A stretch of DNA of 63,697 nucleotides from Thauera sp. UBA6194 (GTDB lineage Bacteria; Pseudomonadota; Gammaproteobacteria; Burkholderiales; Rhodocyclaceae). Below, one piece after another: positions 16,873 to 25,019 of the stretch. The notes beneath the pieces were generated by a model. That model made no database searches and was not told the DNA's origin. It saw nothing but the letters and a program-made list of their open reading frames with translations. The translations under genes were made by a program, and so were the position numbers. Every line of letters begins with the position of its first letter. Within the stretch, counting starts at the first letter, position 1. Location: assembly GCA_002422685.1 (NCBI GenBank), contig DITC01000057.1, positions 1 through 63,697 of the forward strand. The letters are read 5' to 3'.

Positions 16873-17936
16873 GGCAGCCTCACCTGTAGCTCGGGCGGCC
16901 ACTCACGCTGCGCGTTCAGGCGCAGGTGGGCCATGCCGGGCAGGCCGGTCTTGACCTGTTCGGGGTACTTCGCCAGCAGATCGGGGTCGATGCGCGCCTT
17001 GACGCGGAACACCATCTTCTGGCGCTCGCTCTGGGTCTCGACCGTCTTCGGCGTGAACTGGGCGACGCTGGCGACGTAGGACACCCTGGCCGGGATCACG
17101 AAGGCCTGCGCGGCGTCGAGCACGATGCGCACCTCGCTGCCGAGCGCGACGCGCCCGGCGGCCATCTCGGGCAGGAAGAAGGTCATGTACACGTCGCCGA
17201 CGTCGACCAGGCTCACCACCTTGCCGCCGCCGCCGACCACCTCGCCCGGCTGCACCACACGGTATTGCACGCGACCGCTGCGCGGGGCGCGCAGTTCGCC
17301 GTCGGCGATCTCGGTCGCGAGGCGCGCGACCACCGCCTCGGTGGCGCCGATCGCGGCCTCGGCCTGCTGCACCTGCGCCTCGGCGGCGCGCACGCCGGCG
17401 CGGGCGGCGGCGATCTGGGCCTGGGCGACGCTGATGTTGGCCTCGGCGCTGCGCGCGCGGGCGGCATCGTCCTCGACCTTCTGCGCGGACGTGGCGCGGT
17501 CGGCGAGCAGGGCGCGCGAACGGGCTGCGGTACTGCGCGCGACGTCGAGGTCGGCGCGGCGCTGCACCAGCACCGCCTCGGCCATCGCCACGTCGGCGTG
17601 GCGCTGGGCCACCAGCGCGCGCGCCGTCTCGCGCGCGCTGACCGCGTTGGCCACCTCGGCGCGCGCCTGGGCAAGCTGCGCCTGCAGCGCCTTGACGTCC
17701 ATGCGCGCGACCACGCTGTCCTGGGTGACGAAGTCGCCTTCGTTCACCAGGATCTCGTCCACCCGACCGGGCGCCTTGGCGGCGACGTCGACCTCGGTGG
17801 CCTCGATGCGGCCGTTGCCGCGCACGAAGCTGCCGTCGTCCGCGGCAGGGCGGAGGAACTGCCACGCGCCCGCCGCCGCAATGACCACCACGCCGACCCC
17901 GATCCAGGCGAGCCGGCTGCGTTGTGCTGTGTTCAT
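16869..17936 (-). CDS. HlyD-family periplasmic adaptor (YhiI-like)
   Basis: A membrane fusion protein of 355 residues. It has one N-terminal helix (about 9-27), a biotinyl-lipoyl-like part (GRIEATEVDVAAKAPGRV), a long alpha-helical hairpin at about 80-215 built from Ala/Arg/Gln repeats, and a beta-barrel region. It would link the inner-membrane ATPase/permease to an outer-membrane channel, which is not in the window. The ATG at 17936 is preferred over the GTG nine bases earlier because AAGG precedes it. It is the first gene of the minus-strand exporter-PHA series. Confidence 0.87.
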   Translation of the reverse strand: MNTAQRSRLAWIGVGVVVIAAAGAWQFLRPAADDGSFVRGNGRIEATEVDVAAKAPGRVDEILVNEGDFVTQDSVVARMDVKALQAQLAQARAEVANAVSARETARALVAQRHADVAMAEAVLVQRRADLDVARSTAARSRALLADRATSAQKVEDDAARARSAEANISVAQAQIAAARAGVRAAEAQVQQAEAAIGATEAVVARLATEIADGELRAPRSGRVQYRVVQPGEVVGGGGKVVSLVDVGDVYMTFFLPEMAAGRVALGSEVRIVLDAAQAFVIPARVSYVASVAQFTPKTVETQSERQKMVFRVKARIDPDLLAKYPEQVKTGLPGMAHLRLNAQREWPPELQVRLP

Positions 17937-18162
17937 GGAAATCACCTTGGAATCATGCCGCCCGTGTTACGGCGCGTGCATCTCGGTGCAGCGTCGTCGG
18001 GCGCCGTCAAGCGCTTGGCAACAGGGGCGCAGAACGCTGCCCTTGATGCCGGATAGGGGAATTATGCGCCCGTCTGCGGCGTTGCACCAAGCCGGCGCGC
18101 CGGATGCGATTGCTTCGTCCGGCGATTGCCCCGCCCGGCGGGCCTGCGGACAGCGGCTGTTG

Positions 18163-18168
18163 TATCAT
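18163..18168 (+). promoter_or_regulatory. Possible -10 element before the Mla-like operon
   Basis: TATCAT within TTGTATCATCG, 32 bases before the chosen start of the permease gene. No good -35 is seen at the usual distance, so this is a weak call. The 264-base divergent gap between the HlyD-like gene and this operon must hold promoters in both directions. Confidence 0.3.
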
Positions 18169-18200
18169 CGCCTCCTTGTCAACCGAGGCCCTTGTAGCGC

Positions 18201-19382
18201 ATGCCGCGAAGTCCCGAACCTGCAGACCGTTCCATGCCCGCGTCCGGCCCCGGCGAGATCGAGTTCGTTGCGACCGAGGGCGGCGCGCGGCTGTGCGTAC
18301 GCGGCGAGTGGACGCTCGCGCACCACGCGACGCTCGCCGAGCGCGTGCGTGCGCTGAGCGCGCAGGCGGGGGCCGGCGAGGCGGCGACGGTGGATGTCGA
18401 CGGCCTGGCGGCGCTCGACACCGCCGGCGCGCGCCTGCTGCACGCGCTGCTCGGCCCCGAGCGCATCGCCGCGCTGCTCGCCGACGAAACCGCCCTGCCG
18501 CGCGAGCGGCGCGCGCTGCTCAAGGCGGTGGCCGATGCGCTCGCCGAGCCGTCCGTGCCCGCGCCCGGTGTCGAAGGCAGCGCGCTCGGCGACGTGCTCG
18601 CCGATACCGGCGAGGCCATGGTGGCGTTCTGGCGCCACCTCGCCGGTATCACCGGCTTCATCGGCCTGATCCTCGAGACCGGGCTGCGCGTGGCGGTGCA
18701 GCCGCGGCGCTGGCGCATGACCGCGCTGGTCGCCAACCTCGAGCGCACCGGGCTCGACGCGGTGCCGATCATCGCGCTGCTGACCTTCCTGATCGGCGCG
18801 GTGGTGGCCTTCCTTGGCGCCACGGTGCTGCAGAACTTCGGCGCCAGCATCTTCACGGTCGATCTGGTGGCCTACTCCTTCCTGCGCGAGTTCGGCGTGC
18901 TGCTGACCGCGATCATCGTCGCCGGCCGCACCGCGAGCTCCTTCACCGCGCAGATCGGCTCGATGCGCGCCAACGAGGAGATCGACGCGATCCGCGTGCT
19001 CGGCCTCGATCCGGTCGAGCTGCTGGTGCTGCCGCGCGTTTATGCACTACTGATCGCGCTGCCGATGCTGACCTTCGTGGCGATGGTGTCGGGCCTGGTC
19101 GGCGGCATGCTGGTGTCGGCGACCACGCTCGACATCTCGCCGGTGCTGTTCCTGTCGCGCATCCAGGACAACGTCGGCCTCATCCACTTCTGGGTCGGCA
19201 TGGCCAAGGCGCCGATCTTCGCCTTCCTGATCGCGGTGATCGGCTGCCTCGAGGGCTTCCGGGTGCAGGGTAGCGCGCAGTCGGTGGGCGAGCACACCAC
19301 GTCCGCGGTGGTGCAGTCGATTTTCGTGGTGATCGTGGTCGATGCGATCGCGGCGCTGTTCTGCATGGAGATGGGCTGGTGA
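18201..19382 (+). CDS. MlaE-like permease with N-terminal STAS domain
   Basis: A 393-residue lipid-transport permease. Residues 15-110 form a STAS-like domain (TVDVDGLAALDTAGARLLHALL), so an MlaB-like function is fused to the permease. Residues 145-390 are the MlaE membrane part with about five helices, including the family motif EFGVLLTAIIVAGRTASSFTA (split here by description: Glu-Phe-Gly, then the Gly-Arg-Thr loop) and ANEEIDAIRVLGLDP. Start at ATG 18201; another ATG at 18234 is possible. It overlaps the ATPase gene by four bases. Confidence 0.88.
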   Translation: MPRSPEPADRSMPASGPGEIEFVATEGGARLCVRGEWTLAHHATLAERVRALSAQAGAGEAATVDVDGLAALDTAGARLLHALLGPERIAALLADETALPRERRALLKAVADALAEPSVPAPGVEGSALGDVLADTGEAMVAFWRHLAGITGFIGLILETGLRVAVQPRRWRMTALVANLERTGLDAVPIIALLTFLIGAVVAFLGATVLQNFGASIFTVDLVAYSFLREFGVLLTAIIVAGRTASSFTAQIGSMRANEEIDAIRVLGLDPVELLVLPRVYALLIALPMLTFVAMVSGLVGGMLVSATTLDISPVLFLSRIQDNVGLIHFWVGMAKAPIFAFLIAVIGCLEGFRVQGSAQSVGEHTTSAVVQSIFVVIVVDAIAALFCMEMGW

Positions 19383-20230
19383 GCGCGGGGCTGGTGACAC
19401 CGGAGCAGGCGAGCGCCGCCGTGAAGGGCGCGGACAACATCGTCGAGGTGCGCGGCGTGCGCAACCAGTTCGGCACGCACGTGGTGCACGACCGGCTCGA
19501 CCTCGACGTGCGCCGCGGCGAGATCCTCAGCGTGGTGGGCGGCTCGGGCACCGGCAAGTCGGTGCTGCTGCGCACCATCGTCGGCCTCCACCGGCCGCAC
19601 GCGGGGCAGGTGCAGGTGTTCGGCGAGGATCTGACGAGCCTGTCCGACGCGCGCCGCAAGCAGGTCGAGCGCCGCTTCGGCGTGCTGTTCCAGAAGGGCG
19701 CGCTGTTCTCGTCGCTCACGGTGGCCGAGAACGTGGCGCTGCCGCTGATCGAGCACGCCGGGCTGTCGCGGCGCGAGGCGGCGGAGCTGGCGGCGCTCAA
19801 GATCGCGCTCGCCGGGCTGCCGCCGATCGCGGGCGCGAAGTTTCCGTCGGAGCTGTCGGGCGGCATGGTCAAGCGTGCGGCGCTGGCGCGCGCGCTCGCG
19901 CTCGACCCCGACATCCTGTTCCTCGACGAGCCCACCGCCGGGCTGGACCCGATCGGCGCCGCGGCCTTCGACCAGCTCATCCTCACGCTGAGGGATGCGC
20001 TCGGGCTCACCGTGTTCATCGTCACCCACGACCTCGACACCATCTACACCATCACCGACCGCGTCGCCGTGCTGGCGCAGAAGAAGGTGCTGGTCAACGC
20101 CGGCCTGGACGAAGTCGCCGCCACCGACGACGCCTGGATCCGCGAATACTTCCACGGCCCGCGCGGCCGCGCCGCTGCCACCGCGGTGGCTGGCGCGCAG
20201 GCCGTGCCTGCAGCAACGGAGAACAACTGA
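19379..20230 (+). CDS. MlaF-like ABC ATPase
   Basis: A 283-residue ATPase of the Mla/Ttg2A family with Walker A GGSGTGKS, signature ELSGGMVKRAALARA and Walker B ILFLDEPTAGLDP, followed by the switch His in VTHDLD. It starts with a GTG overlapping the previous stop (GTGA). It powers lipid movement between the membranes together with the permease and the MCE protein. Confidence 0.9.
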   Translation: MSAGLVTPEQASAAVKGADNIVEVRGVRNQFGTHVVHDRLDLDVRRGEILSVVGGSGTGKSVLLRTIVGLHRPHAGQVQVFGEDLTSLSDARRKQVERRFGVLFQKGALFSSLTVAENVALPLIEHAGLSRREAAELAALKIALAGLPPIAGAKFPSELSGGMVKRAALARALALDPDILFLDEPTAGLDPIGAAAFDQLILTLRDALGLTVFIVTHDLDTIYTITDRVAVLAQKKVLVNAGLDEVAATDDAWIREYFHGPRGRAAATAVAGAQAVPAATENN

Positions 20231-20231
20231 C

Positions 20232-21173
20232 ATGGAAACCCGCGCCCATCACGTGCTGATCGGCCTCTTCACCGTGCTCGTCGTCGGCGCCGCGCTGATG
20301 TTTGCGCTGTGGCTGGGCAAGAGCGACGCCGACCGCCAGTTCGAGATCTACGACATCGTGTTCCAGGAGGCCGTGTCCGGGCTGTCCAAGGGCGGCACGG
20401 TGGAATTCAGCGGCATCAAGATCGGCGACGTGGTCAGCCTGCGTCTGGACCCGGACGATGCGCGCCGCGTGATCGCGCGCGTGCGCGTCGATGCCGCTGC
20501 GCCGGTGCGCACCGACACCGAGGCCCGCCTGGTGCCGGCCGGCATCACCGGGCTGACGATGATCCGCCTCACCAGCGGCGACGATCCGGGCAGCGTGCCG
20601 CTGCAGGCCGAGGACGACGTCGTGCCCCGCCTCGTGGCCGTGCCCTCGGCCTTCGGTCGCCTGCTCGCCGACGGCGAGGACGCAGTTACCAACGTCAACG
20701 AGCTGCTGGTGCAGGCGCGCATGTTGTTCTCGGCCGAGAACGTGGCCGCCATCGGCCGCACCCTCGACAACCTGGAGCAGACTACCGCTGCCCTGGCCGC
20801 GCAGCGCGACGACGTCAACGCGGTGCTCAAGCAGGTCACCCAGGCCAGCGTGGAGGCCAGCACCGCGCTCGCCGAGGCCACGCGCGTGCTCGGCACCGCC
20901 AACCGCCTGGTCGAGCAGCAGGGCACCCAGACCCTGGACAGCGCGCGCGAGGCGATGCTCGCCTTCGAGCGCGCGATGGGCTCGGTCGAGGCCCTGATCG
21001 CCGACAACCGCGCGCCGCTCGACGGCGGCCTGCGCGGCCTGGCCGAGATCGGCCCGGCGGTTGCGGAGCTGCGCACCACGCTCGCCTCGCTGCGCGCGAT
21101 CACCCGCCAGCTCGAGGATCGCCCCGCCGATTACCTGCTCGGCCTCGAACCGACCAAGGAGTTCACGCCATGA
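20232..21173 (+). CDS. MlaD-like MCE domain protein
   Basis: A 313-residue periplasmic lipid-binding subunit anchored by one N-terminal helix (about 8-28). The MCE domain covers about 38-115 (VSGLSKGGTVEFSGIKIGDV). The C-terminal part is a long helical region of about 170 residues rich in Ala, Thr and Gln, as in PqiB/MCE proteins that form a tube or needle. It begins 1 base after the ATPase stop. Confidence 0.88.
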   Translation: METRAHHVLIGLFTVLVVGAALMFALWLGKSDADRQFEIYDIVFQEAVSGLSKGGTVEFSGIKIGDVVSLRLDPDDARRVIARVRVDAAAPVRTDTEARLVPAGITGLTMIRLTSGDDPGSVPLQAEDDVVPRLVAVPSAFGRLLADGEDAVTNVNELLVQARMLFSAENVAAIGRTLDNLEQTTAALAAQRDDVNAVLKQVTQASVEASTALAEATRVLGTANRLVEQQGTQTLDSAREAMLAFERAMGSVEALIADNRAPLDGGLRGLAEIGPAVAELRTTLASLRAITRQLEDRPADYLLGLEPTKEFTP

Positions 21174-21826
21174 GAATCCCGCACCCCGCACTGCTGCCGT
21201 GTCGCCGGTCAGGCGTGCACGCTGCCGGCCGCTGGCTGGCGATCGGCGCCGCGGTGCTGCTGCAGGCCTGCACCATCCTGCCCAAGGCCGAGCCGCTCGA
21301 GGTCTATCTGCTGCCCTCCGCCGCGCCCCTTGCCGCATCCGCCGCGCAGACGGTGCCGTGGTCGCTGCGCATCGCGCGCCCGGCGGCCGGCGTGCAGCTG
21401 TCCGGCCAGCGCATCGTCGTCGTGCCCGAGGGCAGCCGCGTCAGCGTCTACAAGGGCGCGGGCTGGAGCGACCCGGCGCCGGTGCTGGTGCGCAACCGCC
21501 TGCTCGACGCCTTCCGCGCCGACGGCCGCGTCGCCGCGCTCAGCACCGACGACAAGCAGCTGCAGGCGGACTTCGAGCTCGACAGCGAGCTGCGCGCCTT
21601 CCAGAGTGAGTACCGCGACGGCCGCCCCGAGGTGGTGGTGCGCCTCGATGCGCGCCTGGTCGATACCGGCTCCCGCCACATCGTCGCCAGCCACAGCTTC
21701 GAGCAGCGCGTGGTGGCGTCCGATGCCGCGGTGCCGGCCGTGGTGCAGGCCTTCGGCGCCGCGAGCGACCGCCTGACGGCGGAGGTGGTCGCCTGGACGC
21801 TTGGCGCGGGCAGCGCGGCACGGTAA
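21170..21826 (+). CDS. ABC transport auxiliary lipoprotein (PqiC/DUF330-like)
   Basis: A 218-residue lipoprotein with a signal sequence and the lipobox LQAC (Cys34). The mature part matches the auxiliary component found with MCE operons (VYLLPSA, then SLRIARPAAGVQLSGQRIVVV, in two parts). It overlaps the MCE gene by ATGA and is the last gene of the operon. It probably docks the MCE protein to the outer membrane. MlaC-like and MlaA-like genes are not in the window. Confidence 0.82.
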   Translation: MRIPHPALLPCRRSGVHAAGRWLAIGAAVLLQACTILPKAEPLEVYLLPSAAPLAASAAQTVPWSLRIARPAAGVQLSGQRIVVVPEGSRVSVYKGAGWSDPAPVLVRNRLLDAFRADGRVAALSTDDKQLQADFELDSELRAFQSEYRDGRPEVVVRLDARLVDTGSRHIVASHSFEQRVVASDAAVPAVVQAFGAASDRLTAEVVAWTLGAGSAAR

Positions 21827-22088
21827 GGGGGCGCCCGCGCTGCCGTGCCCGGGCCCGCAGGCAGCGACCATGGCAGGATGGTGGCGGATCGCGGCTGCCA
21901 TGGCGGCAGCCTTGTCTGGCAGTCAAGGCCGGGTGTGGCAGTCGGCCGGGCAGGGGGCTCGCAGCATGCCCAGGTTTGGCGCGGCTTCGAGGCCGGGCTC
22001 GCGCGCCCGCCCGCCTGGCATGAAAAATGAATGCTGCTCACGATCCGGCAGCGCGACCGCGCCTGCCGCAATCTCTCTGGCCTCGTCG

Positions 22089-23102
22089 ATGACCCCCGAC
22101 CGTTCCTCCGTATCGACCGCCCGCCGCGTGATCCCGATCGCCGTCGCGCCCCTGCCGGCGGCGCGCCGGCTACAGTGGCGCCGCCGCCTGTTCCAGGCCG
22201 GTTTCTACCTGCTCTTCATCTTCGCGCCGGTGTTCGACCTGTTCCGCTTCGACCTCGAGGCGGACCACGCCTGGCTGCTGGGTTTCGAGTGGCGCCTGGG
22301 GCTGGACGACTTCCTCGCCAAGCGCGCCACCACGCTGGAGGCGGGCGGCAACCTGCTGTTGCGGCTGTTCCTGCCGGTGTTCGGCGTCGCCGCGGTGGTG
22401 CTGTGGGTGGCGTGGAAATGGGGGCGGCTGTTCTGCGGCTGGCTGTGTCCGCATTTTTCCATCGTCGAGTTCCTCAACGAGCTGTTCATCCGCGCGAGCG
22501 GCAAGCCCACGTTGTGGGAGAAATCGCCGCTGCCCGCGGTGCGGCCGGACGGCTCGCGCCTGCGCCGCGATCCGCGCTGGTGGCTGCTGGTGGTGCCGGC
22601 GGGCGTGCTGCTCGCGTTCTCGTGGGCGGTGGTGCTGCTCACCTACGTGCTGCCGCCCGCCCAGATCTACGGCAACCTGCTTGCGCTCGAGTTCACGCGC
22701 ATCCAGACGATCTTTCTCGTCATCATCACCACGGTGCTGAGCGTGGACTTCCTCTTCGCCCGCCATCTGTTTTGCCGCACCATGTGTTCGGTGGGCGTGT
22801 TCCAGAGCCTGATCTGGATGAAGAACCGCGACGCGATGGTGGTCGGCTTCGACCGCGCGCGGGCGAGCGCCTGCAGCACCTGCCTGCCCGAGCGCGAGTC
22901 GGCCTGCAACGCGGTGTGCCCGATGCGGCTCAAGCCGCGCAGCATCAAGCGCCACATGTTCACCTGCACGCAGTGCGCGCTGTGCCTCGAGGCCTGCGCC
23001 GAGACGCAGCGGGACAACCCGCAGGGGCCGCTGCTGACCTGGGTGAGCGGCGAGGCTGCGCGGCAGAATGAGGCGGGTTTCAGCGCCTTGCCCCGCGACT
23101 GA
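22089..23102 (+). CDS. 4Fe-4S membrane ferredoxin (CcoG/NapH-like)
   Basis: A 337-residue membrane protein with about four helices (near 37-57, 92-112, 170-195 and 210-230), a CGWLCPHF motif and a C-terminal ferredoxin part with CSTC...CNAVCP and CTQCALCLEAC. This matches the CcoG/FixG/NapH group, which handles copper or electrons for terminal oxidases and reductases. It lacks the C-terminal Ig-like domain of full CcoG. Two in-frame ATG codons (22020 and 22089) are possible and neither has a clear ribosome site. The preceding 262 bases show nothing I can name. Confidence 0.75.
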   Translation: MTPDRSSVSTARRVIPIAVAPLPAARRLQWRRRLFQAGFYLLFIFAPVFDLFRFDLEADHAWLLGFEWRLGLDDFLAKRATTLEAGGNLLLRLFLPVFGVAAVVLWVAWKWGRLFCGWLCPHFSIVEFLNELFIRASGKPTLWEKSPLPAVRPDGSRLRRDPRWWLLVVPAGVLLAFSWAVVLLTYVLPPAQIYGNLLALEFTRIQTIFLVIITTVLSVDFLFARHLFCRTMCSVGVFQSLIWMKNRDAMVVGFDRARASACSTCLPERESACNAVCPMRLKPRSIKRHMFTCTQCALCLEACAETQRDNPQGPLLTWVSGEAARQNEAGFSALPRD

Positions 23103-23218
23103 GCCGCTCGCGACGATCCGGTCGTCGGGTTCCGGCCCGGTGCCGCCCTGCTGCGCGCTCGATGCCTGCTGTTGTACCGTACGCCCGACGCCCCGCTTGC
23201 CGAGACAAGGAGCCCGAA

Positions 23219-23968
23219 ATGATCTTTCACCAGCTGTTCGAACCCATCTCCAGCACCTACACCTACCTGCTCGGCTGCGAGGACACCGGCGAGGCGGTGC
23301 TGATCGACCCGGTGCTGCCGGCCTGGCAGCGCGATCTGGAAGAGCTGCGCCGGCTCGGGCTCAAGCTTGCCTACACCCTCGACACCCACATCCACGCCGA
23401 CCACATCACCGCCGCGCGCAAGCTGCGCGAGGAGGCGGGCAGCCGCATCGCGCACCCGGCCATCGACGGCCTGCCCTGCGCCGACCTCGGCGTGGAGGAG
23501 GGCGTGCCGCTGCAGGTGGGCAGCGTGCGCATCGAGCCGATCTTCACCCCGGGCCACACCGACGGCCATCACGCCTACCGCGTCGGCGAGCGCGTGCTCA
23601 CCGGCGACGCGCTGCTGATCGAGGGCTGCGGCCGCACCGACTTCCAGAACGGCGACGCACGCGCGCTCTACCACAGCGTGCGCGGCAAGCTCTTTGCGCT
23701 GCCGGACGATACGCTGGTGTATCCCGGCCACGACTACAAGGAACGCCGCGTGTCATCGATCGCCCAGGAAAAGGCGCGCAACCCGCGCCTGGGCGGCGAG
23801 CAGGGCATCGAGGCCTTCGAGAAGCTGATGGCCGAGCTCGGCCTCGCCTACCCGAAGTTCATCGACTACGCCGTGCCCGGCAACCGCGCTTGCGGCGAAT
23901 GCCCGGGCGGCGTGCCCGAGGACCTGCAGCAGTACTGCGAGCAGATCGGCCACAGCCCGCAGGGCTGA
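23219..23968 (+). CDS. Persulfide dioxygenase-like metallo-beta-lactamase protein (ETHE1 type)
   Basis: A 249-residue cytoplasmic enzyme of the ETHE1/Blh group that oxidises glutathione persulfide to sulfite. The metal motif THIHADH, GHTDGH, GDALLI and the group signature GCGRTDFQ are present, followed by YPGHDY. AAGGAG lies 6 bases upstream of the ATG. The C-terminus has CGECPGG, as often seen in bacterial members. Glyoxalase II is less likely because of the GCGRTDFQ signature. Confidence 0.85.
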   Translation: MIFHQLFEPISSTYTYLLGCEDTGEAVLIDPVLPAWQRDLEELRRLGLKLAYTLDTHIHADHITAARKLREEAGSRIAHPAIDGLPCADLGVEEGVPLQVGSVRIEPIFTPGHTDGHHAYRVGERVLTGDALLIEGCGRTDFQNGDARALYHSVRGKLFALPDDTLVYPGHDYKERRVSSIAQEKARNPRLGGEQGIEAFEKLMAELGLAYPKFIDYAVPGNRACGECPGGVPEDLQQYCEQIGHSPQG

Positions 23969-23980
23969 GGCCGAGCCTGA

Positions 23981-24871
23981 TCAGACCTCGCCCGCCTCGA
24001 GCTGGCGGCGGATCTCGCGCAGCTTTTCGCGCCGCGCGTCGCTGGTCTCCGGGTAGCGCATGTCCAGCCCGGCCAGGGTGTCGACCAGGATCTGCGACAC
24101 GATCAGGCGGGCGTTCTTCTTGTCGTCGGCCGGCACCACATACCAGGGGCAGTCGGCGGTGCTGGTGGCGGCGAGGCAATCGGCGTAGGCGGCCATGTAC
24201 TTGTCCCAGTGCTGGCGCTGCTCGATGTCGCCCTCGTCGAACTTCCAGTTCTTGTCTTCCTCGTCGATGCGCGCGATCAGGCGCTCGCGCTGCTCGTCCT
24301 TCGACAGGTGGAGGAAGATCTTGACGATGCGGGTGCCGTTGCGGTGCAGATGGGCCTCGGAGTCGGCGATCGAGCGGTAGCGGTCGCCCCAGAAGTCCTT
24401 CGCCGCGAGCGTGTCGTCGGGCAGCTTCTCGCCGCGCAGGATCTCCGGCAGCACGCGCACGATCAGCACCTCCTCGTAGTACGAGCGGTTGAAGATGCCG
24501 ATGCGCCCGCGCTCGGGCAGCGCGACGTGGGTGCGCCACAGAAAGTCGTGGTCGAGCTCGGTGGCGCTCGGGTGCTTGAAGCTGAACACCTGGCAGCCCT
24601 GCGGATTGACCCCCGACATGACGTGGCGGATGGCGCCGTCCTTGCCGGCAGCGTCCATGGCCTGGAAGATCACCAGCAGCGAGTAGCGGTCGTGGGCATA
24701 GAGCATCTCCTGCAGCTCGGACAGGCGTTTCGTGCCCTCCTTGAGCATGTCCTTGTAGGTGGCCTTGGAGTCGTAGAAGGGCTCGACCTGCGTCGGCCAC
24801 TTGCTAAGGTCCACCTTCTTGGCGCCCGGGACGCGGTAGTCGGTGATGTCGATCTTCTTGTGCTTGCTCAT
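23981..24871 (-). CDS. ppk2: Polyphosphate kinase 2 family protein
   Basis: A 296-residue enzyme transferring phosphate between polyphosphate and nucleotides. Walker A is in DAAGKDGAIRHVMSGVNPQG, the lid module in GIFNRSYYEEVLIVRV, and the Walker B-like part follows. The length of about 300 matches single-domain PPK2 proteins of the group that phosphorylate AMP or ADP; the subgroup cannot be settled by eye. The ATG at 24871 has GGAG six bases upstream. Together with the PHA genes it indicates storage polymer metabolism. Confidence 0.9.
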   Translation of the reverse strand: MSKHKKIDITDYRVPGAKKVDLSKWPTQVEPFYDSKATYKDMLKEGTKRLSELQEMLYAHDRYSLLVIFQAMDAAGKDGAIRHVMSGVNPQGCQVFSFKHPSATELDHDFLWRTHVALPERGRIGIFNRSYYEEVLIVRVLPEILRGEKLPDDTLAAKDFWGDRYRSIADSEAHLHRNGTRIVKIFLHLSKDEQRERLIARIDEEDKNWKFDEGDIEQRQHWDKYMAAYADCLAATSTADCPWYVVPADDKKNARLIVSQILVDTLAGLDMRYPETSDARREKLREIRRQLEAGEV

Positions 24872-24925
24872 GGGATGCTCCGGTCGAATGCAGGCTTGAG
24901 TTGGGGGGGTGAGAAGGGCTCGAGG

Positions 24926-25005
24926 GCGAGAGGGACTCTGTGCGAGAGGGACTCAGGGCGAGAGGGACTCAATGCGAGAGGGACTCAATGCGAGAGGGAC
25001 TCAAT
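24926..25005. repeat. Five tandem 16-bp repeats
   Basis: Five head-to-tail copies of GCGAGAGGGACTCNNN, at 24926, 24942, 24958, 24974 and 24990. The last three are identical (ending AAT); the first two differ only in the last three bases (TGT, AGG). A decayed copy (GGGCGACGACTCA) continues to the mgtE stop at 25020. The array fills most of the 148-base gap between mgtE and ppk2, both on the minus strand. The 16-bp period is not a multiple of three and no gene is visible in it. The identical copies suggest recent slippage. Confidence 0.9.
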
Positions 25006-25019
25006 GTGTGGGCGACGAC

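Noticed and set aside
14107..17079. A 990-codon open frame on the plus strand opposite the RbbA-like and HlyD-like genes
   Set aside because: Composition artefact (His/Arg/Gly/Glu-rich) opposite genes with intact Walker motifs.
21840..22088. A longer N-terminus for the CcoG-like protein starting near 21801
   Set aside because: The extra residues (Ser/Ala/Gly/Arg-rich) show no conserved pattern and would overlap the lipoprotein gene; the membrane part begins well after 22089.
24926..25005. The tandem repeats as a CRISPR array
   Set aside because: Copies are directly adjacent with no spacers, the unit is only 16 bp, and no cas genes are present.
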